DNA from: Lithobates sylvaticus
Taxonomy: Eukaryota > Chordata > Amphibia > Anura > Ranidae
DNA length: 64,000 nucleotides
Direction: 5' to 3'
NCBI GenBank assembly: GCA_028564925.1
Contig: CM053034.1
Span: 154,659,705-154,723,704 of the forward strand
The notes below the pieces were generated by a model. That model did not search any database and had not been told where the DNA came from. It was given only the letters and a program-made list of their open reading frames with translations. Positions within the stretch are counted from its first letter, which is position 1; each line of letters begins with the position of its first letter. This document shows positions 57,873 through 64,000 of this stretch, piece by piece. A program made the translations under genes and the position numbers.

Positions 57873-57895
57873 CCGGTCCACTGCTCCCTGAACCG

Positions 57896-58761
57896 CAAGT
57901 GATGCGAGATCGGCGTTTGGACGGCATTTTTTAATGTTTGCCTGCTTGAAAATTTTTATCTTGTAAGAGTCCAATTTTTATTTTGTTTTGCGAATAAAGT
58001 CCCCGTGTTTTGATATACTTCACCATTGGAAGCATTCCTTCCCCCCCCCCCCCTTCTCCCCGGTGATTGTATTGGATTGGAGACTTGGCTATTGACCCGT
58101 ATCTAGATAGACGCTGTCCTAACGGCGTGGAGAGGACAGAGGTCCCAACGTGAAGGTACATCTCTGTTTCCACTGTGCGGTGACAAGCAACTGAAAGGGA
58201 GGAGAAGCGCTCGGATGGTGGAGAAGAACTACAACATTCCTATATCACACACGCTACCAAAGAGTATATGAGGTGAGAGGCTAGTGAAACTGCTTAAGGA
58301 TTGCACCAACCTACCCTGCTGACAGTTGTGAAACACCTTACTTTTTGGATATGAGGTGGGAGGTTAGGGAAACCGTTTAGGGATAACCTACCCTGCTGAC
58401 AGTTGTGAAACACCCTACTTTTTGGAAACAAACTCAGCATATATATGTGTGGATAAAATTTCAAACAGTCGTCTTGTAACCATTTATACTATTGATGCTA
58501 TCGAGAGCTACTTCCCAATGATGCCAACAACTTCTATCCCCTAATCTGAACTTTTTTAACCCCTTTATATATCGGACTTTTTTTATTATTATCAGACTCA
58601 TAGACCACCTTCTTTATTTATTAGTCCACTTGTGTTTCAATTACGTATACGTATACATATATTTTTATTAATCATTGATTCTTTCACTGGTTTTATTAGA
58701 TGTGATATTCTTATTGTGTGCTTTTATGTTATTTTAGCGCTAAATCACTTTAAATTATTAT
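57896..58761. repeat. Right arm of the long palindrome, with an internal ~78-bp tandem duplication
   Basis: 866 bp. Longer than the left arm because a segment ending ACCTACCCTGCTGACAGTTG then TGAAACACC is present twice (58265-58344 and 58345-58425). The two units differ at several bases. Confidence 0.85.
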
Positions 58762-58876
58762 TATGTAAAATTTAAGATAAACCAGGTAAACGTGTGTTTT
58801 TTACTGACAGACAGTGTGTGTGGGGGGGGGGGAGTAATTCAGCAACATTTTAGGCAGCAGAGATCCTCTGAAATTG

Positions 58877-59045
58877 CTTGCCTGTAAAATTAGTTTCTTG
58901 GAGTACATCACGGGACACAGAGCCATAGTAATAACTATATGGGTAAATAGGCCACCTTTAGGTGATGGACACTGGCACGCCCCAAGACAGGAAGTCCACT
59001 CCCTACATAACCCCTCCCATTACTGGGAGTACCTCAGTTTTGTAG
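58877..59045. repeat. DIRS copy 2, left inverted terminal repeat
   Basis: TTGGAGTACATCACGGGACA through ACTGGGAGTACCTCAGTTTT is the reverse complement of the sequence from ~63870 to the right edge. Confidence 0.85.
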
Positions 59046-59085
59046 CAAAGCCATATACGTGTAACCAAAGAGGGGAGGGAACTTT

Positions 59086-59190
59086 GTGTCCCGTGATGTA
59101 CTCCAAAAAAAGGATTTTTCAGGCAAGCTTTATCCCACATCACGGGACACAGAGCCATAGTAATAACTATATGGGATGTCCCAGAGCAAT
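59086..59190. repeat. DIRS copy 2, internal complementary region
   Basis: GATGTACTCCAAAAAAAGGA followed by AAGCTTTATCCCACATCACG joins complements of the two outer ends, as at 17925-18025. Confidence 0.8.
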
Positions 59191-62100
59191 GCTATCTGAC
59201 GGGAGGGAAACACAAACCAAAACGGTGCCATCAGACTTGAGGACCTATACTGCAGCCCGCAGCACACTGCGCCCAAAAGCGATATCCTCATGCCTTTTTA
59301 CATCCACCTGATAGAATCTAGTGAATGTACGGACTGAAGACCAAGTTGCAGCCTTGCAGATTTGAGCCATGGAGGCATGGTGATGCACCGCCCATGAAGC
59401 ACTAACAGGCCTGGTAGAGTGCGCTCTGATTTGAAAGGTGGAATCTTCCTCTTCAAACCATAAGCTTGAACAATTACTTCCCGAATCCACTTTTGCTGCT
59501 ACCTGTCCTTTCCTAGGACCTTCAGGCTGCACAAACAAAACAATAGTTTTTCAAATCTGAGCAGTCACTTTCAGGTAGACTTTGACTGCTCTCACTACAG
59601 CCAGCGAATAGAGCGACTTCCTCCGTAGAACTGGGTTCTGGAAAAAATGAATGTAGAACAAATATCCTGGTTTAGAGGAAAACCGGACACTACCTTCGGT
59701 AGAACGTTATGACGAGGATGCAATACTACCCTATCCTTGTGAATAATTAAATATGGCTCTTTACAAGAAAGAGCAGCCAACTCCGATACCCTTCTTGCAA
59801 AAGATATGGCTACCAGAAAAACGAGTTTCCTTGTCAAAAGGACAAAGGAAATATGTCTTATCGGCTCAAAAGGCTGTTTCTGTAATACCGACAGAACTAA
59901 ATTCAAGTCCCAAGGGTTCAGGGGTGACCTAACTGATGGATTAAACCGCGTTACTCCCTGTAAAAAGCTACAGACCAAAGAATGTGAAGCAAGTGGTCGT
60001 TCGAACAATACCGATAAGGCCGAGACCTGGCCTTTAATAGCACTTAAGGCCAGCTTCATCTCTAACCCTATTTGCAGAAAAGCAAGGAGTCTACCTATGA
60101 CATACTTTCTGGGATGCAAACCCCTGGATTCACACCAGGAAAAATATGCTTTCCAGACTCTATAATATATGACACTGGAGGCCGGCTTTCTTGCATTAAT
60201 CATTAAATTTAGCACTTGTAAGCAATGATGGAATACCGGACCCTGCAAGAGCAGGTTCGGACGGGGTGGAAGGGTCTATGGGTCCCCTACCGCCATCTTT
60301 ACGATATCTGCAAACCAAGATCTTCTGGGCCACAAGAACCACAACTTAATTTCCTGCTTGATCCTGCGAAGAAGTCGTAGAAGCAGCAGAATAGGAGGAA
60401 ATGCATAAAATCTGTGAAAACTGATCCCACGGGGTCACCAAGGCATCGCTTCCGCATGCTAGAGGATGCCTTGTTATTGACACAAAGTTGTCGATCTTCT
60501 TGTTGAACTTGGACGAAATAGGTCTACGTCTGGGATCCCCCATTTCTGGCATATTGCCAGGAAGATATTGGGGTGAAGGGACCATTTCCCCGTGAACAAC
60601 TTCCTAGCGACTCAAGTAGTCCGCCTGCCAATTTTCTATTCCTGGAATGAAAACTGCCAATAGGCAAGGTACATGATTTTCTACCCAAGTTAGGATATGG
60701 TTCACCTCTCTCTGGGCCCCAAGACTTCTTGTGCCCCCCTGGTGATTGATATAGGCCACTGCCGTGGCATTGTCAGACTGGATCCTGACAGGACAATTCT
60801 GCAATCTGAATGTCCAGGCCCTCAGGGCCAAGCGTGCTGCCAGAATCTCTAGAATATTGATGGGCAAGGTCCTTTCGGTTCTGGACCATTTCCCCTGGGC
60901 AGTCGCCTCCTCCAGCACTGCTCCCCAACCCGAAAGACTGGCATCAGTTGTTACCACTTTCTATGTGACTGGTAAGAAGGATTTCCCCTTCTGCAGATTC
61001 AAGGTTAACCACCACCAACTGAGGTTCTGGCACACCCTTGAAGATAGATGCATTGGGAGGTCTAGGGCTTGGACCTTTTTGTTCCAAGCGGATAGGATAC
61101 TGTTTGCAGCAGTCTCAAATAAAACTGAGCCTAGGGAACGGCTTCAAACGAAGCCACCATCTTCACTAACAACCTCATGCAAAGGCAAATTGGAGGGTCC
61201 TTCTTTTCCCTGACGACCTGGACCAGCTCCTTTATGGCGCTGATCTTTGCTTGTGGCAAAAATACTCTTTTCTGGTCTGTATCTATGATCAGACCCAAGT
61301 ATTCTAGCCTTCTTAATGGTTTTAAGGAAGACTTCTCTAGGTTGAGGATCCAAGCTAGGTTTTCCCAGGTAGTTGACTGTGGTGACCACACTTTTGTCTA
61401 AGCAGGCTACTGACCTGTCTATCAGGAGCAGGTTGTCTAGGTATGCAATAACTGTTATACCTTGAGCCCTTAGTCTGGCCATAGGAGGGGCCAGAACTTT
61501 TGTGAACACCCGAGGTGCAGTGGGTAGACCTAAAGCCAAAGCTATTAACTAAAAATTGAGCTTTTTCTACCTCGAAACGTAGATATTTCTGATGAGCGGG
61601 GAAAATAGGCACATGCAGGTATGCATACTTGATGTCGATTGACGCCAGAAGCTCTCCTCCTTGCAAGATGGAGACTACTGACCTGATTGATTCCATGCAC
61701 AACGAGTGGATATTTAGGAATCCGTTCAGATTTTTGAGATCTAGAATGGGTCTGACATCTCCATTTGGTTTTGGCACCTTGAAGAGGTTTGAATAAAACC
61801 CCAAACCCCTGCACTTCCATGGGAACCTCCATGATCACTCTGAGACAAAAGCCGGTCTAATGCTTGAAAGAGACTTTTTTCTCTGGATCTTTGGGGATGT
61901 TTGACCTCAGAAAACGTGGAGGCGGGAACTCCTGGAACTCTAGTTTGTAACCCAGAGCTACTGTGGAGAGCACCCATCTGTCCAGGAACTCTTCCTGCCA
62001 GACCCTTAAGAACTGCAGAAGTCTTCTCCCCACTCGTGCAAGCGCCCCTTCATAAAGAGGCCTTAGCATTCTGCTTTGTAGGTTTCCTTCCCCAGGACTT

Positions 62101-63869
62101 CTGTCCCTGGGGTTGACCCTGAGGTTTACCTCTTGAACCTGACGGCGGAGGCCGTCGCGACTGCCTAGAAGCTGATGCCCCTGACCCTGGAGAAGGAGCC
62201 CATTTAAATGAAGGACGTTTATTTATTTTCTTAAATTGACAAAAGGGTACTTTTTCCACTTGAAATTTTCTGGATGTATTTATCCAAATCCTCTCCAAAC
62301 AGCCATTCACCGTGAAAAGCAAAACCAGCCAGGAGGTTTTTGAATGGCGCTTCAGCTGAACAATTTTTCAACCATAAGATCCTACGCATATGCACAAGTA
62401 CAAGCGTAAGGCGTGAAACCTGAAGAAAAGAATCTTTAATAGCAAAACATAATGCCTCTGGTAGCTCAGCTAAATCCCATGCCTGTTGAGCAGGGATGAC
62501 CTTGAGCACCTGCCACAACTGGTCCTTCAGGGATTAACATACACCTATTGCCACCACTGCAGGTTGAGTTACTGTTCCTGCCAAAGAAAACAAGCTTTTT
62601 AACAGGAATTCCAATCTTTTATCAGCTACCCCTGGATCTTCAGGGGGGGGGGGGGGGGAGGGTGGCATTGCTAAGGTGAGACTAGGGTCCTCAGAGCCTG
62701 AGGGAGATACCTTTGGTCCCTTTTGGGGAATTTGTACGTCCCCTTCTGAAATGCATAGTCCTAAGCACAAATGCAGAGGTACTTACAAGGAAAAACGCAC
62801 CTACTGCTGAGCAATAGTTCAGTAATTGCTACTAACAATAAACGCTCAGCCTGATGCAGAGTCAATGTGCCTTGGGGAATGCCTGTGTTCCACACTCACA
62901 TGCCCAGGTCTGCTTCTGTGTCCCACTGTTAGTCCAAATGAGATTGACAATGGAGTTTTTAAAGACTATCTGTCCTGCGCTGTGACGCCCGCGCCAACGT
63001 TGTGCTAAGCCACACCCCCTTACTTCCTCACTACGTCCCCCCTTCTCCCTTTTAAAGAGAAGTGATTCCCACCCGCGCACAGGCCTCTGATCCGATCAGC
63101 GGGGGGGGGGGCTTTTTGGATGAGGAGAGCATGGCCGCTGCTGAAGGTGGTGGAAGGGGGAGCGGATCGGCAAACCGCCGGACCCTTCAGCGTTCCCCTG
63201 CCTGCTCCTGGAGAGGGGAGAGGAAACATTGCCCAGGTGGGGGTAATCTCAACAAAATCCCCCCTCCCCCCTTCCAAACCTCTTATCGGTGGCCAGGAAT
63301 GGATAGCTGGAGAAGCCTGCAGCTTCTGCTGACACAGAGCGAGTTCTAAAGCATGAAATCAGGTACGTGCTCTTTACAGCCCCCAGTGGTGACTTTAGCC
63401 ATTACAACATTTACTTAAAAAAAAATGTCTTTGGATTTCTCCTTTAATTCCTTAGGAATCTCCACTTACCTTTTCCCGTCTCAGGTTCTGTGGTACAACC
63501 AAACAGACCCAATCTTTACCCATCATGGCGGGCTCTGTTAAAAAAATAAATAAATAGAAAAAACCTTCAAGGACTGGGGTCCCATTTTAATCGGGCTTCC
63601 ACTGCCTTGGACCTGTATAGCACCCCGTCAGTAAGCTTTATGGCATTGTAATATATGACCAAAGCACTGAATCCCAGGGTCCAGCTCTCAAAGAGAAGCG
63701 TTACAGGCAAAACCTTGTTTCTTCAGCCCGGGTACCAACCACTTTGGCCTTAATGGCACTTTGGATGTATCCGGTTGCAAAGGCTTGCTCCAGCAAGGAA
63801 TACTCTAGTGGAGTCTCTGCTCTACATCTTTACTCGTGACCAACACCTAAGTCACTGGTAAAAAAAAAA

Positions 63870-64000
63870 CTGAGGTAGTCGCGGTAATGGGAGGGGTTAT
63901 ATAGGGAGTGAACTTCCTGTCTTAGGGCATGCCAGTGTTCATCACCTAAAGGTGGCCTATATACCCATATAGTTATTACTATGGCTCTATGTCCCGTGAT
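63870..64000. repeat. DIRS copy 2, right inverted terminal repeat (partial)
   Basis: ACTGAGGTAGTCGCGGTAAT through GGCTCTATGTCCCGTGAT is complementary to 58898-59040. The outermost bases lie past the window edge. Confidence 0.85.

Larger units (their letters stand above)
56843..58761. mobile_element. Head-to-head inverted duplication flanked by a 14-bp target duplication
   Basis: TATGTAAAATTTAA occurs at 56829-56842 and 58762-58775, so the whole 1.9-kb block is one insertion. The left arm 57086-57872 and right arm 57896-58761 are near-perfect reverse complements around a ~23-bp centre. The left side has an extra 243 bp (56843-57085) without a partner, AT-rich with AATAAATAAATAAAG. No long ORF. 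Terminal GCGCTAAATCACTTTAAATT-type text and the 14-bp duplication suggest a retroelement, perhaps Penelope-like, but the family is a guess. Confidence 0.75.
58877..64000 (-). mobile_element. DIRS-type retrotransposon, fossil copy 2 (runs off the window)
   Basis: Same family and orientation as copy 1. From the left: inverted terminal repeat (~58877-59045), internal complementary region (~59086-59190), tyrosine recombinase (~59.25-60.25 kb), methyltransferase-like segment (~60.3-60.6 kb), RNase H and reverse transcriptase (~60.6-61.85 kb), gag-like region (~61.9-62.8 kb), a leader region, and the start of the right inverted terminal repeat (~63870 to the edge). The copy is broken with several interruptions. 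Its leader region is longer than in copy 1. Confidence 0.88.

Noticed and set aside
63470-63534. AG/GT-bounded exon-like block with a phase compatible with the next b4galnt4 exon
   Set aside because: It lies inside DIRS copy 2, in its leader region, and does not match the sequence expected upstream of [10 protein letters not shown]. Treated as part of the fossil element.

Overview
The window is a vertebrate nuclear segment and most likely comes from a frog, probably a true frog (Ranidae). The evidence is one multi-exon vertebrate gene with canonical GT/AG introns, surrounded by dense amphibian-type repeats. These include DIRS retrotransposons with inverted ends, L1-like LINEs, Tc1-like elements, and many small hairpin-forming DNA elements ending in TTAA or TA words. 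The ranid assignment rests on remembered repeat families and is inference.

One host gene spans almost the whole window on the minus strand. Twelve exons between 56411 and 5632 join in phase into about 790 codons that match a beta-1,4-N-acetylgalactosaminyltransferase of the B4GALNT3/B4GALNT4 family. B4GALNT4 is the better fit. The exons encode the luminal stem: a PA14-like domain (exons 56316-56411 to 35082-35160), a conserved middle region, a large 1153-bp exon coding a charged and proline-rich linker, and the start of the glycosyltransferase module. The signal-anchor exon(s) lie beyond the right edge. The catalytic exons lie beyond the left edge.

Inside the 10.3-kb intron between exons 45414-45481 and 35082-35160, on the opposite strand, is an uninterrupted 459-codon reading frame (38650-40029). 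It has a predicted C-terminal coiled coil, and I cannot assign it to a family. It is the best candidate here for an undescribed gene.

The remaining sequence is intron filled with nested repeats. At 1-1800 a Tc1-like element is split by an insert with a 12-bp target duplication. A TTAACC-ended repeat family occurs as eight copies (2739-3647, 8265-9279, 10700-11355, 11497-13465, 14314-15266, 21038-21183, 29130-34570, 54604-55436). Two of these carry L1-like LINE insertions. Two DIRS copies in the same orientation (17660-22435 and 58877 to past 64000) are broken fossils with inverted termini and an internal complementary region. At 56843-58761 a 0.8-kb head-to-head palindrome is flanked by a 14-bp target duplication. 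At least six hairpin elements share the same CCCTTTCACAC-type terminal word around unrelated interiors. No rRNA, functional tRNA, CRISPR array or prokaryotic operon feature is present.

All exon coordinates were read by eye from splice signals, phase and remembered family sequence. No alignment was run.
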